64,000 bases of DNA from Arthrobacter sp. AZCC_0090 (GTDB lineage: Bacteria > Actinomycetota > Actinomycetes > Actinomycetales > Micrococcaceae), in contig NZ_JACHEE010000009.1 of the NCBI RefSeq assembly GCF_014207375.1, forward strand, positions 158,740 through 222,739, in the 5' to 3' direction. Shown piece by piece: positions 1-10,248 of this stretch. The notes below the pieces were generated by a model that did not search any database, had not been told where the DNA came from, and saw nothing but the letters and a program-made list of their open reading frames with translations. The number at the start of each line of letters is the position of its first letter. The first letter of the stretch is position 1. A program made the position numbers and the translations under genes.

Positions 1-309
1 CTCTTGCTCTTGGTTGCGGCGATCATTGAATTCTCCTATTTTTACAACCTCCAAATTTCCGTCACCCAGGCAGCCCGCGAAGCTGCTCGGACCATGGCAG
101 TCACCAACAATACGGGCAAGGCACAAGCGGCCGCTGTTGCCGGGGCACCGAGCATCAGTCTCTCGCCCGGAAACGTCAGCCTTTCGGGCGCCTGCAGCCA
201 TGGAGTTACCGTCCAGTCCACAGTGACTTTCACCGCCCCATCTCTCACTGGCTTCTTTACTCCGTCGATCACGGTTACCGGGAAGGGGGCCATGGCATGT
301 GGCGGCTAA
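1..309 (+). CDS. TadE-like pilus assembly pseudopilin, 5' end cut off by the window
   Basis: The reading frame is open from the first base, so the true start lies upstream. The visible 103 residues begin inside a hydrophobic segment containing IIEFSYFY and continue into QAAREAARTMA, the layout of TadE-family proteins of the Tad/Flp pilus system. After that comes a short Ser/Thr-rich extracellular part with two cysteines. TadE proteins are single-pass membrane pseudopilins needed to assemble Flp pili. The gene overlaps the next one by 13 bases and opens a run of seven further tad-type genes. Family assignment rests on the membrane segment and context. Confidence 0.7.
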   Translation, partial: LLLLVAAIIEFSYFYNLQISVTQAAREAARTMAVTNNTGKAQAAAVAGAPSISLSPGNVSLSGACSHGVTVQSTVTFTAPSLTGFFTPSITVTGKGAMACGG

Positions 310-1331
310 CACGAAGGACAAGGAATCAGGACGGCGAGCGGGGCGTCGCCGGCGTCATGGTGGCGCTCATGGTGCTCGTCCTCATCGGAGTCGGTGCCAT
401 GGCGGTGGATGTCGGCCAAATCTACGCAGAAAGGGCGCAACTGCAAAACGGTGCTGACGCCGGGGCCCTTGCTGCAGCTCAACTGTGCTCGAATAGCGGC
501 GGATGTACGCAAAGCGCCGCCAACGCCGCTGCCAAGGCCCTCGCGGACAGCAACTCCAACGATGGTGTTTCCAACGTCCAGTCCGTCGACCTGAGTGTCG
601 CCAACCAGGTCACGGTCACAACCTCGACTATTGACGGCACCACACACGCCGGCTTCTTGAGCAAGTTGTTTTCCAGCGCTTTGAACGTGCCGCCAGTCAC
701 TGTCGGCGCAAAGGCGACTGCTTCCCTCAAACCTCCGAGCGGGGGCGGCGCGTTCCCCCTTGCCTTCTCCAACCAGTGCTGGGACCTGAGTGGAGCAACC
801 GCAGCAGGGACCCTCCAGAAGATCTCCTGGAAGCCCGGTACCACGTGCACCAACCCCTCTGGCCACACCGTTCCAGGCGGTTGGGGTTGGTTGAGTGATC
901 CTGACGCCGACTGCTACGCCGTAACCTCTACGGGCAACATGGCCGGAACGGATCCGGGCAATGACAAGCCAACTCAATGCGCCACCATTCTCCAAGGTTG
1001 GATCAATTCCCTCACAAGTGGAACTGCGGTCAAAGTCACTTTCCCTGTCTTTGACACGTCAGCAGGCTCTGGGAACAACGCCACTTTCCACATCATCGGC
1101 TACGCCACCTTCAACATCGTTGGCTGGAAGTTCGGCAACGGCGGCGTCTATGAGTACCACAACACTGCGGCCGCTCTGGGTAGCGGCAACGCAAAGCTTG
1201 CGTGTCCCGGTGGCAATGATCGCTGCGTCATAGGCCAATTCGTCAAGTTCGCAACCGTCGACGACTTCGATGGCAATGGTTCCGGCCCTGCCCAAGACCT
1301 CGGCACCTGGCAAGTGCAACTCATCAAATAG
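297..1331 (+). CDS. TadG-like Flp pilus assembly membrane protein
   Basis: A 344-residue protein with one N-terminal membrane segment (about residues 18-42) after a basic start, followed by DVGQIYAERAQLQNGADAGA. That is the hallmark of the TadE/TadG-like N-terminal domain. The remaining 250 residues are predicted extracellular, rich in Gly, Thr and Asn, with several cysteines that could form disulfides. It lacks the von Willebrand-type domain of long TadG proteins, so it is a short actinobacterial variant. The start ATG overlaps the end of the preceding TadE-like gene, implying coupled translation. Its likely role is anchoring or assembling the Flp pilus at the membrane. Confidence 0.7.
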   Translation: MWRLTRRTRNQDGERGVAGVMVALMVLVLIGVGAMAVDVGQIYAERAQLQNGADAGALAAAQLCSNSGGCTQSAANAAAKALADSNSNDGVSNVQSVDLSVANQVTVTTSTIDGTTHAGFLSKLFSSALNVPPVTVGAKATASLKPPSGGGAFPLAFSNQCWDLSGATAAGTLQKISWKPGTTCTNPSGHTVPGGWGWLSDPDADCYAVTSTGNMAGTDPGNDKPTQCATILQGWINSLTSGTAVKVTFPVFDTSAGSGNNATFHIIGYATFNIVGWKFGNGGVYEYHNTAAALGSGNAKLACPGGNDRCVIGQFVKFATVDDFDGNGSGPAQDLGTWQVQLIK

Positions 1332-1373
1332 CGGCCCCGGTTCCACGCTGCCGCGTACCGAATAGGAGATAAA

Positions 1374-2141
1374 GTGAAAACACGCCTACTGGGAGGCATC
1401 GCTGCGCTTGTCGTAGCCATCATTGGAACAGTGATGCTCGTGTTCTACGTCCAAGGCGCCGACAAGCGCGCCCTGGCAAATACGGAGACTCAAGACGTCT
1501 ACGTCATCCAAAAAGAAATCCCCAGCGGCACTCCGACCGCTAAATTCGGAGATTCCGTCATCAAGAAAGCTGTGCCGAAGTCGGCAGTAGCAGCAGATAG
1601 TGTCACCAGCCTTAGTGATCTGGGTTCCAAGGTTTCTTCGATCGAATTCATGCCCGGTGAGCAATTGCTCGCATCCCGCATGGTTGATCCGAACAGCTTG
1701 GCCGGTCCCGGCCGGGTTGAAGTCCCCACTGGACTTCAAGAAGTCACGGTCAAACTGCCGATCGAACGTGTTGTTGGAGGGCACCTGGCTGCCGGCGACA
1801 CAGTCGGCATGATGCTGTCCTTCAAAGCGGACGACAAAGCGAACGTCCCCGACCAAACGAGCTTTACGTTCAACAAGGTCCTCGTCACCGCGGTGCAGGA
1901 CTCCAGCGGGGCTATTTCAGACAACAGCGGCTCTGCATCCCAAACGGGCGGCGGCTCGCTCAACTCCAACAAGGCTTCTGGCCAGAGCGGTGGCTATCTC
2001 GTGACTGTGGCGCGCTCCGCCGTGGACGTCCAGAAGATCGTCTATGCCGCGGAGTTCGGTGCCATCTATCTGAGCAAAGAGCCCTCGGATGCCCTAGTAG
2101 GCGCAACCGGGGTCATAGACCGGGGAAGTGTATTCAAATGA
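1374..2141 (+). CDS. cpaB: CpaB/RcpC-family Flp pilus assembly protein
   Basis: A GTG start follows the ribosome site AGGAG by about six bases. The 255-residue product has one N-terminal membrane segment (residues 4-27) and then an extracytoplasmic part with the SAF-type fold expected of CpaB, including VIKKAVPKSAVAADSV and an MPGEQLLASRMV stretch. A Gly/Ser-rich linker lies around residues 180-205. CpaB proteins are periplasmic or cell-surface components of the Tad secretion machine. The stop overlaps the start of the next gene by four bases (ATGA), so the two are translationally coupled. Confidence 0.75.
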   Translation: MKTRLLGGIAALVVAIIGTVMLVFYVQGADKRALANTETQDVYVIQKEIPSGTPTAKFGDSVIKKAVPKSAVAADSVTSLSDLGSKVSSIEFMPGEQLLASRMVDPNSLAGPGRVEVPTGLQEVTVKLPIERVVGGHLAAGDTVGMMLSFKADDKANVPDQTSFTFNKVLVTAVQDSSGAISDNSGSASQTGGGSLNSNKASGQSGGYLVTVARSAVDVQKIVYAAEFGAIYLSKEPSDALVGATGVIDRGSVFK

Positions 2142-3339
2142 GTCGCTTCGTTCTCATTACCCCGGACCTTGACTTCGAACGGCGGGTTCGGTCCGCGACC
2201 GCCGGCATGAGCGGAAGCCTCCAATGGTTCCAGGCAGACTACTTGCCAGCCGGACCGCGCGAGATCCTGGATCAGCTCCTCGGAGAGCCTCCTGAGGTGT
2301 TGATTTTGGGTCCAGGCCTGGAAATCGATGATTCCCTCAAGCACGCTTCCCTGCTGGATCTTCAATTCCCGGAAATCAGTGTTGTGCTGGCCGCGGAACA
2401 GAGCGAATCACTGGTCCTCGCGGCAATGCGCTCAGGCGTGCGGGACATCCTCTCCCCCGCGGCGGACTCAGACTCCATCCGCGTGATGGTGGAGCGGGCG
2501 AGTCTAGCTGCTGCGGGCCGGCGAAGGGGGCTGGCCCCCAACGCCATTGAGGCTCCAACCCAGGCTTCCGGCGGCCGAATCATCGCCGTCATGTCGCCGA
2601 AGGGCGGCGTGGGCAAGACAACGGTAGCCACTAACCTGGCGGTCGGTCTCGGGACGATGGCGCCGATGGGCGTGGTGATCGTCGACCTGGACCTTCAGTT
2701 TGGTGACGTAGCCAGCGGGTTGCTTTTGCATCCTGAACGTACCATCACCGACGCGGTGCTGGGTCCGGCCAGCCAGGACTCCATGGTGCTCAAGACGTAC
2801 TTGAGTGTCCACCCCGCGAGTATCTATGCTCTGTGTGCCCCCCGCAATCCAGTGGAAATGGATCGCATCACGGCCCAGCACGTGTCTAGATTGCTCGAAC
2901 AACTTCGTCAAGAATTCCAATACGTCGTGATCGACACTGCTCCCGGACTCGGTGAACATGTCCTAGCAGCGTTGGAAAATGCCACGGATGCCGTGTGGGT
3001 ATGCGGGATGGATATTCCGAGCATCCGCGGTTTGCGGACGGGCTTGAACATTCTCGACGAATTGCAGCTGCTCCCGCAGTACCGGCACGTCGTGCTGAAC
3101 ATGGCCGATCCGAAGAGCGGTCTGGTCCTTTCGGACGTGGAAGCGACCATCGGAGTTCCGGTGGATGTTGCCATTCCGCGATCCAGGACGCTTCCCTTCT
3201 CCACCAACAAAGGCGTCCCGCTCCTCCAGGACGGGGCGCGGGATGCCGCCACCAAGGGCTTGCGCCTGCTGGTGAACCGGTTTAGGCCCAATTGGGATGA
3301 GCGATCACACAAGCAGTTGCACAGAAGGGCGGTTGTCCG

Positions 3340-3343
<4 letters not shown>
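2138..3343 (+). CDS. cpaE: CpaE/TadZ-like ATPase of the Tad pilus system
   Basis: A 401-residue protein. Residues 1-125 look like a degenerate receiver domain, and residues 145-390 are a MinD/ParA-type ATPase with the deviant Walker A KGGVGKT at 155-161 and a VIVDLDLQFGDVASG switch region. In Tad systems CpaE/TadZ places the assembly machine in the cell. The gene sits in order between cpaB and cpaF and overlaps both by four bases, as expected of a tightly coupled operon. The deviant lysine of the Walker motif and the ATP-contacting residues are intact. Confidence 0.8.
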
Positions 3344-4811
<1,468 letters not shown>

Positions 4812-4815
<4 letters not shown>

Positions 4816-5762
4816 GCGATGCAGGAATCCAGATCATTTGGCTTGCCGCGGGGCTTGGCCTGGTGTACCTCGCATTGCTTCTTGTGGTGCTAGTGGTACT
4901 AAAGTCAAGAAGGCTCGACGTCGAGAGGCGGCGTCCTGATTCGCCGCTTCACACGTCCACGTTGACGCGGATTACCGACGGCGCGCGAGATGCCATCCAA
5001 ACCCGCATTCACCCAAGCTCGGGCGGCTATCTCTCCCAAGTGAAGCTGGATGCCGCCGGGCTGAAGAAGCAACCCGCCGACTACGTGTTGATAGCTGGTA
5101 TCGCGACCGTCTTCGCCGGCGCCATCGGCTTCATGTTGGGTGGCCTCGTCTTCGCGATCCTCATGGCACTCGCTGCCATCGTTTCTCTCGCTTGTCTTCT
5201 CAGCTTGCTGATATCCAGGCGTTCGGCGAAATTCGACGAGCAAATACCCGACGCCCTTCAGATGATGAGCGGCGGGATGCGCGCCGGGCACAGCCTCTTG
5301 AGGGCAGTGGACGCCACTGCCCAGGAGAGCGAAGCACCCATGGCGGAAGAGATGAGCAGGATCGTCAACGAAACCCGACTCGGCCGGGATCTAGGAGGTT
5401 CGCTGGGCGACGTCGCAATCAGGACGAGGAGCGAAGACTTCGGCTGGATCGCCCAAGCGATCGAAATTCACCGGGAAGTCGGCGGGGACTTGGCCGAAGT
5501 CCTGGACCACGTTGGTGAAACGATTCGCGACCGCAACCAAATCCGCCGACAAGTCAAGGCACTAAGCGCTGAGGGCCGGATGTCAGCGCTCGTGCTGCTT
5601 GGGCTGCCCGTTTTGATGTTCATCCTGCTGCAGTTCCTCAACCCCGGCTACGCCCACGTCTTTACGTCAACACTGCCCGGCTACATCATGCTTGCCGTCG
5701 CGATCATCATGCTCAGCCTGGGTGCGCTGTGGTTGAACCGGCTCATCAAGCCGAAGTACTAG
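4812..5762 (+). CDS. tadB: TadB-like type II secretion F family membrane protein
   Basis: A 316-residue membrane protein with an N-terminal membrane segment (about residues 8-30), a pair of segments at about 95-135, the cytoplasmic T2SSF helical domain (PDALQMMSGGMRAGHSL) at about 145-250, and two C-terminal membrane segments. TadB and TadC form the inner-membrane platform on which the CpaF ATPase works. It overlaps cpaF by four bases and is followed 13 bases later by the tadC homologue with its own ribosome site AGGGAGGA. The paired TadB/TadC arrangement is typical. Confidence 0.8.
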
Positions 5763-5775
5763 GGAGGATTTCACC

Positions 5776-6651
5776 ATGCAACCCATCGCTTATGCGGCCA
5801 TGTTGGCCATTGTGGCCCCCGTATCCTGGATGGTCTGGCTCGTCGTCACCGGCGACCGGGCAGGCCTTCGCAATATCCGCACCAATCTGGGCGCCCGCGC
5901 GGCAGTCGCGTCGCAGCCTGCCAACGCGCGGGATCGATTGACGGTATTTTCACGACAACTTGCGCCGAACGGTTACGTGGCCTGGCTCGACATGCAATTG
6001 GCTGGCGCGGGACGGCCGAAGGATTGGCCGCTGGGGCGGATCCTGATGGTCAAACCGCTCTTGGCACTCGGCGGCGCTATACTCGGGCTCCTCCTGTTCC
6101 TCGGAGATCGATCGGTCGGCCGTCTCCTCCTCGGCCTTGGCGTCATCGCAGTGGCCTACTTCGTACCGGATCTGCTGATCCGGTCCAATGCCCAAAAGCG
6201 CCGGGCCGCCATACGGCTGGAACTGCCCAACACACTGGACCAGATGCTGATTGCTGTCCAAGCAGGGCTCGGTTTTGAGGCGGCGATGGCCCGTGCTGCC
6301 GAAAATGGGCGGGGTCCCCTGGCCGATGAATTCATCCGGACACTGCAGGACATCCAAGTGGGACGGAGCCGCAAGGATGCCTATCTGGATATGTCCCAGC
6401 GCGTGGATGTACCCGACGTTCGGAGCTTCATCAGGGCGGTCGTCCAGGCGGATGCCTACGGTATCGCAATCGCCAAGGTCCTCAAGTCCCAGGCACAAGA
6501 GATGCGAACCAAGCGTAGGCAGGCAGCGGAGGAGCATGCCATGAAGATCCCTGTGAAGATCCTGTTTCCGCTGATCTTCTGCATCTTCCCCACGCTGTTC
6601 ATTATCCTTTTGGGTCCGGCGGTCATGAAGATTATCGCCGCCTTCTCCTAA
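5776..6651 (+). CDS. tadC: TadC-like type II secretion F family membrane protein
   Basis: A 291-residue membrane protein, the second F-type platform subunit. An N-terminal membrane segment is followed by a linker, two membrane segments at about 90-135, the T2SSF domain with LPNTLDQMLIAVQAGLGFE at about 150-230, and a C-terminal membrane segment. The AEEHAMKIPVKILFPLIFCI stretch is characteristic of the TadC end. It is preceded by a good ribosome site (GGGAGGA). With TadB it should form the platform for pilus extension. No damage is seen. Confidence 0.8.
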   Translation: MQPIAYAAMLAIVAPVSWMVWLVVTGDRAGLRNIRTNLGARAAVASQPANARDRLTVFSRQLAPNGYVAWLDMQLAGAGRPKDWPLGRILMVKPLLALGGAILGLLLFLGDRSVGRLLLGLGVIAVAYFVPDLLIRSNAQKRRAAIRLELPNTLDQMLIAVQAGLGFEAAMARAAENGRGPLADEFIRTLQDIQVGRSRKDAYLDMSQRVDVPDVRSFIRAVVQADAYGIAIAKVLKSQAQEMRTKRRQAAEEHAMKIPVKILFPLIFCIFPTLFIILLGPAVMKIIAAFS

Positions 6652-6685
6652 GCACCGGCGCACGTCGCCTGAAAGGTCGGTCATC

Positions 6686-6877
6686 ATGAAAAGCAAGCTC
6701 AAGTGCCTCGTTTCGTCCTTCGCAAAGGAACGCGGAGCAACAGCCACCGAGTACTCGATGTTGGTCGGGTTCATCGCTGTAGTCATCGTTGTGGGCGTTG
6801 GTGCCTTTGGTCTCGCCCTCAACGGATTCATCGACGGCCTCGCTGCCGCCGTCAGGACAGCGCTCGGAGTGCACTAG
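6686..6877 (+). CDS. flp: Flp-family type IVb pilin
   Basis: A 63-residue prepilin. A short basic leader ends in ERG, and the prepilin peptidase site G/ATATEY has Glu at +5 and Tyr at +6 of the mature protein. A hydrophobic helix SMLVGFIAVVIVVGVGAFGL follows. This is the pattern of Flp major pilins, which are cut by a TadV/CpaA peptidase. No such peptidase gene is in the window; it may lie upstream. The pilin is last in the operon, whereas many loci place it first. A ribosome site (GAAAGG) lies about 11 bases upstream. Confidence 0.85.
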   Translation: MKSKLKCLVSSFAKERGATATEYSMLVGFIAVVIVVGVGAFGLALNGFIDGLAAAVRTALGVH

Positions 6878-6928
6878 GCATCTCCGAACCTTTGAACCAG
6901 GCGCGTCTGGGGTGCCTTCAAACCGATC

Positions 6929-6953
6929 ACCCGCGATACCCAGAACCGCGGGT
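6929..6953. terminator. Hairpin 1 after the tad operon
   Basis: ACCCGCG (6929-6935) pairs perfectly with CGCGGGT (6947-6953) around an 11-base loop ATACCCAGAAC. It lies 52 bases after flp and before the convergent end of truA. No T run follows, so it would act with hairpin 2 as an actinobacterial-type terminator or as a shared barrier between convergent operons. Confidence 0.5.
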
Positions 6954-6963
6954 GGTCTTCGCA

Positions 6964-6999
6964 GGCCCCCTCCACGGTACCCAGAACCGGGAGGGGGCC
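6964..6999. terminator. Hairpin 2 after the tad operon, strong GC stem
   Basis: GGCCCCCTCC (6964-6973) pairs with GGAGGGGGCC (6990-6999), and the stem continues with CGGT/ACCG after one bulged A, leaving the loop ACCCAGA. The loop sequence is the same as part of the loop of the hairpin just upstream. It is probably the main bidirectional terminator between the tad operon and truA. Confidence 0.65.
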
Positions 7000-7055
7000 G
7001 TTCAACGTCGAGGCCTCGTCTGGGACAGAACGTCTTGCAGGGCCCGGCCCCAAAA

Positions 7056-7946
7056 CTACTCCCGCCGCGCCCGGGTCAGTTCGGCCCGGGCAAACAGTTC
7101 GTCGTCGGAGGGGTAGGCCACTTCTTCAAGCACCAAAGGGTGCGGTGCGGCCAGCACAGACTTGGCGTCCCTGACCCCCGCAAGCAAGCGTTCATGCAGC
7201 CATTCCGGCTGTTCCAAGCCCTCCCCCACGCGCAATGCCGATCCGACCAATGCCCGCACCATGTTGTGGCAAAACGCATCGGCCTGGACGTTGGCAACAA
7301 GCACGCCATCGCTGCCGCGGACGAACTCAAAGCGCTGCAATTCGCGGATGGTGGTGGCTCCCTCGCGCGGCTTGCAGTATGCCCTGAAGTCTTGAAGCCC
7401 CAACAGCGCGGTGGCTCCCGAGTTCATCGCGCCTTCGTCCAGCACGGATTTGTGCCACAACGTCAGCCTGCGTAGAACCGGGTCCCAGCGTTCCGGGCCA
7501 TCGGCAATCCGGTAACTGTAGCGGCGCCACAACGCTGAGAAGCGAGCGTCAAAGCCGTCAGGTGCCAGTCCGACGTCGTGCACTTCAATGGCGCCGGTTT
7601 CATCCTGCAGGACACGGCTCAAGGCTCCACGAAGCCTCCGGAGCAGCGCAGCGGCGGGATCAATCTCGTGGCCCCTCGGAAGTCCGCTCCACTCGGCCTG
7701 CGACAGATCAATGTGCGCCACTTGTCCCCGTGCATGCACACCGGCGTCGGTTCGACCAGCCACGGTGACACGCGCGGGACGGCGCACGATCAACGCCAGT
7801 CCCTCTTCCAGCGAACCCTGCACAGTCCGTAGGCCGGGCTGCAGCGCCCAACCATTGAAAGGGCCGCCGTCGTACGAAAGATCCATCCGGACACGCAAAA
7901 ACCCGCCGCCCCCCAAAACGGGGGCAGCGGGTTTTCGTTCGTTCAT
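7056..7946 (-). CDS. truA: tRNA pseudouridine(38-40) synthase TruA
   Basis: TruA makes pseudouridine at positions 38-40 of tRNA anticodon arms. The catalytic aspartate lies in VAGRTDAGVHARGQ, and the N-terminal MDLSYDGGPFNGW is the usual family opening. The start is uncertain. The ATG at 7946 has no ribosome site, but a -10-like TAGACT ends eight bases before it, allowing a leaderless message. A TTG at 7898 (LRVRMDLSYDGG) fits the family's usual N-terminus better and would exclude a terminator hairpin that the longer frame translates as PAAPVLGGGG. It is last in the infA-rplQ gene series, 32 bases after rplQ. Confidence 0.9.
   Translation of the reverse strand: MNERKPAAPVLGGGGFLRVRMDLSYDGGPFNGWALQPGLRTVQGSLEEGLALIVRRPARVTVAGRTDAGVHARGQVAHIDLSQAEWSGLPRGHEIDPAAALLRRLRGALSRVLQDETGAIEVHDVGLAPDGFDARFSALWRRYSYRIADGPERWDPVLRRLTLWHKSVLDEGAMNSGATALLGLQDFRAYCKPREGATTIRELQRFEFVRGSDGVLVANVQADAFCHNMVRALVGSALRVGEGLEQPEWLHERLLAGVRDAKSVLAAPHPLVLEEVAYPSDDELFARAELTRARRE
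7897..7935 (-). terminator. Intrinsic terminator after rplQ, inside the 5' end of the truA frame
   Basis: On the minus strand a 16-bp stem (AAAACCCGCTGCCCCC, 7935-7920, against GGGGGCGGCGGGTTTT with one G-T pair) closes a five- to six-base loop and is followed by five T residues (7901-7897). This is a textbook Rho-independent terminator 44 bases after the rplQ stop. The T run overlaps the possible TTG start of truA at 7898. Confidence 0.85.
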
Positions 7947-7978
7947 AGACTTAAGTCTACTGTGAAGAATTCAGTGAA

Positions 7979-8527
7979 TTACTTCTTTTCCTCAGCGGCC
8001 GGAGCCTCTTCGGTTTCAGCAGCTTCAGCTTCAACGGCTTCGGTCTCAACCTCGGCGGCTTCGGTCTCAACGACCTCTTCCTCGGCAACCGGAGCGGTTT
8101 CTTCGGCAACCGGAGCAGCCTTCTCAGCAGCCTTAGTTGCCTCGGCAACTACAGCCTGCTTCGGGGAAACCGGCTCAAGAACCAGTTCGATGACAGCCAT
8201 GGGAGCATTGTCGCCCTTGCGGTTGCCGATCTTGGTGATGCGGGTGTAGCCACCATCGCGGTTGGCAACGGCGCCGGCGATGTCGGTGAACAGCTCGTGG
8301 ACGATGCCCTTGTCGCTGATCAGGCCGAGTACGCGGCGACGGGAGGACAGGTCGCCGCGCTTGGCGAAGGTCACGAGGCGCTCTGCATACGGCTTCAGGC
8401 GCTTGGCCTTGGTGACCGTGGTGGTGATGCGCTTGTGCTCGAACAGCGATGCTGCCAGGTTCGCGAGCATCAGGCGCTCGTGAGCCGGACCGCCTCCGAG
8501 GCGCGGACCCTTAGTGGGGGTAGGCAT
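7979..8527 (-). CDS. rplQ: 50S ribosomal protein L17
   Basis: A 182-residue L17. The conserved core (residues 1-120) includes [20 protein letters not shown] and the region [19 protein letters not shown]. It is followed by an extra tail of about 60 residues made almost only of Ala, Glu, Val and Thr, strongly acidic and likely disordered. L17 sits near the exit tunnel of the large subunit. The gene follows rpoA by 66 bases in the alpha operon and precedes a strong terminator. The acidic tail is typical of some actinobacterial L17 proteins. Confidence 0.96.
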   Translation of the reverse strand: MPTPTKGPRLGGGPAHERLMLANLAASLFEHKRITTTVTKAKRLKPYAERLVTFAKRGDLSSRRRVLGLISDKGIVHELFTDIAGAVANRDGGYTRITKIGNRKGDNAPMAVIELVLEPVSPKQAVVAEATKAAEKAAPVAEETAPVAEEEVVETEAAEVETEAVEAEAAETEEAPAAEEKK

Positions 8528-8593
8528 AGTAATTTCTCCTGTAATGAAGGCCCTCCGGGTCCGAACGTGGACTCGGTGGCCAAGATCTGCTTG

Positions 8594-9604
8594 TTAGAGC
8601 TCGTCGTCGCCGAACGCGGCGTCGTCCTCTTCGATGGCTGCGGCGCGGGCTGCAAGATCGAAACCGGGAGGGGAGTCCTTGAGGGACAGACCCAGTTCAA
8701 CCAGCTTTGCCTTGACCTCATCAATGGACTTCGCACCGAAGTTACGGATGTCCATCAGGTCAGCCTCGGAGCGGGCAACGAGTTCACCCACGGTGTGGAT
8801 GCCCTCACGCTTGAGGCAGTTGTAGGAACGGACGGTGAGGTCCAGATCCTCGATCGGCAGTGCCATGTCAGCTGCCAGGGCAGCATCCGTCGGCGACGGG
8901 CCAATCTCGATACCTTCAGCTGCGGTGTTCAGCTCACGTGCAAGACCGAACAGCTCCACCAGGGTGGTGCCTGCCGAGGCAACGGCGTCGCGCGGGGCGA
9001 TAGCCTGCTTGGTCTCGACGTCGACAATCAGCTTGTCGAAGTCAGTGCGCTGCTCAACACGGGTAGCTTCCACGCGGAAGGTAACCTTCAAGACCGGCGA
9101 GTAGATCGAGTCGACCGGAATGCGGCCGATCTCGGAGTCGCCGGACTTGTTCTGAGCTGCCGAAACGTAGCCGCGGCCGCGTTCGATGGTCAGTTCGAGT
9201 TCGAACTTGCCCTTCGAGTTCAGCGTGGCAATGTGCAGATCCGGGTTGTGGAATTCGACGCCGGCCGGCGGAGCGATGTCCGCGGCGGTAACGACTCCGG
9301 GGCCCTGCTTGCGCAGGTATGCAACAACCGGCTCATCGTGCTCGGAGGACACGGAGAGGTTCTTGATGTTCAGGATGATCTCAGTGACATCTTCCTTGAC
9401 ACCCGGAACCGTGGTGAACTCGTGCAGCACGCCATCGATCCGGATGCTGGTAACAGCAGCACCGGGGATGGAGGAGAGCAGGGTACGGCGGAGGGAGTTT
9501 CCGAGGGTGTAACCGAAGCCCGGTTCCAGCGGTTCAATGATGAAACGCGAGCGGTTCTCGGAGACTACTTCTTCAGACAGAGTGGGGCGCTGTGCAATAA
9601 GCAC
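8594..9604 (-). CDS. rpoA: DNA-directed RNA polymerase alpha subunit
   Basis: A 336-residue alpha subunit. The N-terminal dimerisation domain has [20 protein letters not shown] and the C-terminal domain has the helix-hairpin-helix [15 protein letters not shown]...[14 protein letters not shown], which binds UP elements and activators. The start is GTG (9604), preceded by AAAGGAAA, which is a fair ribosome site. It lies between rpsK and rplQ in the alpha operon. The 143-base gap upstream holds a long hairpin and an 11-base element also found twice before rpoB. Confidence 0.97.
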   Translation of the reverse strand: MLIAQRPTLSEEVVSENRSRFIIEPLEPGFGYTLGNSLRRTLLSSIPGAAVTSIRIDGVLHEFTTVPGVKEDVTEIILNIKNLSVSSEHDEPVVAYLRKQGPGVVTAADIAPPAGVEFHNPDLHIATLNSKGKFELELTIERGRGYVSAAQNKSGDSEIGRIPVDSIYSPVLKVTFRVEATRVEQRTDFDKLIVDVETKQAIAPRDAVASAGTTLVELFGLARELNTAAEGIEIGPSPTDAALAADMALPIEDLDLTVRSYNCLKREGIHTVGELVARSEADLMDIRNFGAKSIDEVKAKLVELGLSLKDSPPGFDLAARAAAIEEDDAAFGDDEL

Positions 9605-9671
9605 TTAGGTTTCCTTTCGGCGAGCATCCGCTATATGACGCAACACAGGTGGTGGAAATCGGCTTGGTTCC

Positions 9672-9737
9672 GGCTTTGCCGGCCGGGCGCTGCGGAACAG
9701 TCAGACTGTTCCGCAGCGGACCCGGCCGGCAAAAGCC
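9672..9737. other. Long intercistronic hairpin between rpsK and rpoA
   Basis: The inner stem CGCTGCGGAACAGT (9688-9701) pairs perfectly with ACTGTTCCGCAGCG (9705-9718) around a three-base loop. An outer stem GGCTTTGCCGGCCGGG (9672-9687) pairs with CCCGGCCGGC plus AAAAGCC (9721-9737), separated only by two unpaired bases and one extra A. In all about 30 base pairs. There is no T run in the minus direction, so processing, mRNA protection or partial attenuation are more likely than simple termination. Confidence 0.75.
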
Positions 9738-9747
9738 AAGAAGCCAA

Positions 9748-10149
9748 TTAGACGCGGCGGCGCTTCGGCGGGCGGCAACCGTTGTGGGCGCTGGGGGTGA
9801 CGTCCTGGATGGAGCCAACCTCGAGGCCAGCGGCCTGCAGCGAACGGATTGCGGTCTCGCGTCCGGATCCCGGTCCCTTGACGAACACGTCGACCTTGCG
9901 CAGACCGTGCTCCTGGGCGCGCTTTGCAGCAGCCTCGGCAGCCATCTGGGCGGCGAACGGGGTGGACTTACGGGAGCCCTTGAATCCAACCTCACCGGCG
10001 GAAGCCCAGGAGATGACAGCACCGTTCGGGTCCGTGATGGACACGATGGTGTTGTTAAAGGTGCTCTTGATGTGCGCCTGGCCAAGCGCGATATTCTTCT
10101 TGTCCTTCTTACGCGGCTTGCGAACCGCGCCACGAGTCTTCGGGGGCAT
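9748..10149 (-). CDS. rpsK: 30S ribosomal protein S11
   Basis: A 133-residue S11, part of the platform of the small subunit where it contacts 16S rRNA near the mRNA exit. The sequence shows [20 protein letters not shown], the [18 protein letters not shown] region ([20 protein letters not shown]) and the conserved C-terminus [12 protein letters not shown]. The start ATG is followed by the basic [17 protein letters not shown] segment. It lies between rpsM and rpoA in the alpha operon and has a good ribosome site (AGGAGAAAT). Confidence 0.97.
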   Translation of the reverse strand: MPPKTRGAVRKPRKKDKKNIALGQAHIKSTFNNTIVSITDPNGAVISWASAGEVGFKGSRKSTPFAAQMAAEAAAKRAQEHGLRKVDVFVKGPGSGRETAIRSLQAAGLEVGSIQDVTPSAHNGCRPPKRRRV

Positions 10150-10192
10150 TATTTCTCCTACAGAAAGTTATTTGGGTGACCGTGCTCTTGGG

Positions 10193-10247
10193 CCCACACT
10201 TGCGGGGTTCCCTAGAAGCGCGAAGCGCTTTTAGGGGGCAAGTGGGG
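10193..10247. other. Intercistronic hairpin between rpsM and rpsK
   Basis: It begins right after the rpsM stop on the minus strand. The inner arms CCCTAAAAGCGC and GCGCTTCTAGGG pair with one mismatch around TTC. The outer arms CCCACTTGC and GCAAGTGTGGG pair with one bulge. The structure fills more than half of the 99-base spacer. No T run follows, which argues for mRNA processing or stabilisation rather than termination. Confidence 0.65.
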
Positions 10248-10248
10248 A

